Source: Lentisphaeria bacterium (GTDB lineage: Bacteria; Verrucomicrobiota; Lentisphaeria; Victivallales; GWF2-50-93). From it: 5,247 nt of DNA. Under the pieces are notes generated by a model. That model saw nothing but the letters and a program-made list of their open reading frames with translations. It did no database searches and had not been told where the DNA came from. Where the stretch lies: the NCBI GenBank assembly GCA_020056205.1, contig JAGVIF010000125.1, positions 1 through 5,247 of the forward strand, written 5' to 3'. How positions within the stretch are numbered: the first letter of the stretch is position 1; each line of letters opens with the position of its first letter. Shown piece by piece: positions 5,204 through 5,247 of this stretch. The position numbers and the translations under genes were made by a program.

Positions 5204-5247
5204 AAGTTTTTAGATTTTAAAACCCACGCTAAAGTCGAAGATCCCGA

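Overview
The window carries one compact, apparently intact forward operon: a Phd/YefM-type antitoxin (1299-1514), a membrane-anchored metallophosphoesterase (1517-3082) and a type I sulfatase (3105-4556). Both flanks are decayed genes, each closed by palindromes or short repeats. Nothing identifies the organism for certain. The sulfatase, the fused methyltransferase/reductase, the carbohydrate-binding-like C-terminus of the phosphoesterase and the abundance of small palindromes together suggest a bacterium of the Planctomycetes-Verrucomicrobia-Lentisphaerae type, perhaps Lentisphaerota. This is inference only.

Left flank (1-770). Positions 1-83 look like the end of a small mobile or REP-like element, with a near-consensus sigma-70 promoter firing off the left edge. 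At 84 this abuts a broken gene for an AlbA_2 / GHKL-type ATP-binding regulator (84-714). Its N-terminal piece is in one frame and its C-terminal ATPase plus winged-helix piece in another, and the middle is missing. A perfect 8-bp inverted repeat starts on the base after its stop. Next comes a 142-residue hypothetical protein with one N-terminal membrane segment (771-1199).

Central operon (1240-4556). A textbook promoter (TTGACT, 17 bp, TATACT) with a 7-bp inverted repeat centred on its -10 box leads into the antitoxin, which has a strong ribosome binding site. No toxin gene follows. Two bases after the antitoxin stop begins a 521-residue protein with a complete metallophosphoesterase domain, one transmembrane helix, a charged helical stalk and a beta-rich, carbohydrate-binding-like tail. 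The sulfatase starts 22 bases later. One reading is a sulfated-glycan or phosphoester metabolic unit placed behind, or captured by, an autoregulated antitoxin promoter.

Right flank (4557-5247). A perfect 17-bp inverted repeat (4594-4639) separates the sulfatase from a convergent remnant on the minus strand (4662-5160). The remnant begins as a homocysteine S-methyltransferase and ends as a methylenetetrahydrofolate reductase. This is the expected order of a known bifunctional fusion, but most of the middle is deleted and two further frameshifts are present. The last 87 bases hold its Shine-Dalgarno sequence, three ACGAA units at 9-bp spacing and nothing else I can name.

The best candidates for a second look are the toxin-less antitoxin coupled to a transmembrane phosphoesterase, and the unusual domain layout of that phosphoesterase. 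I see no CRISPR array, rRNA or tRNA.
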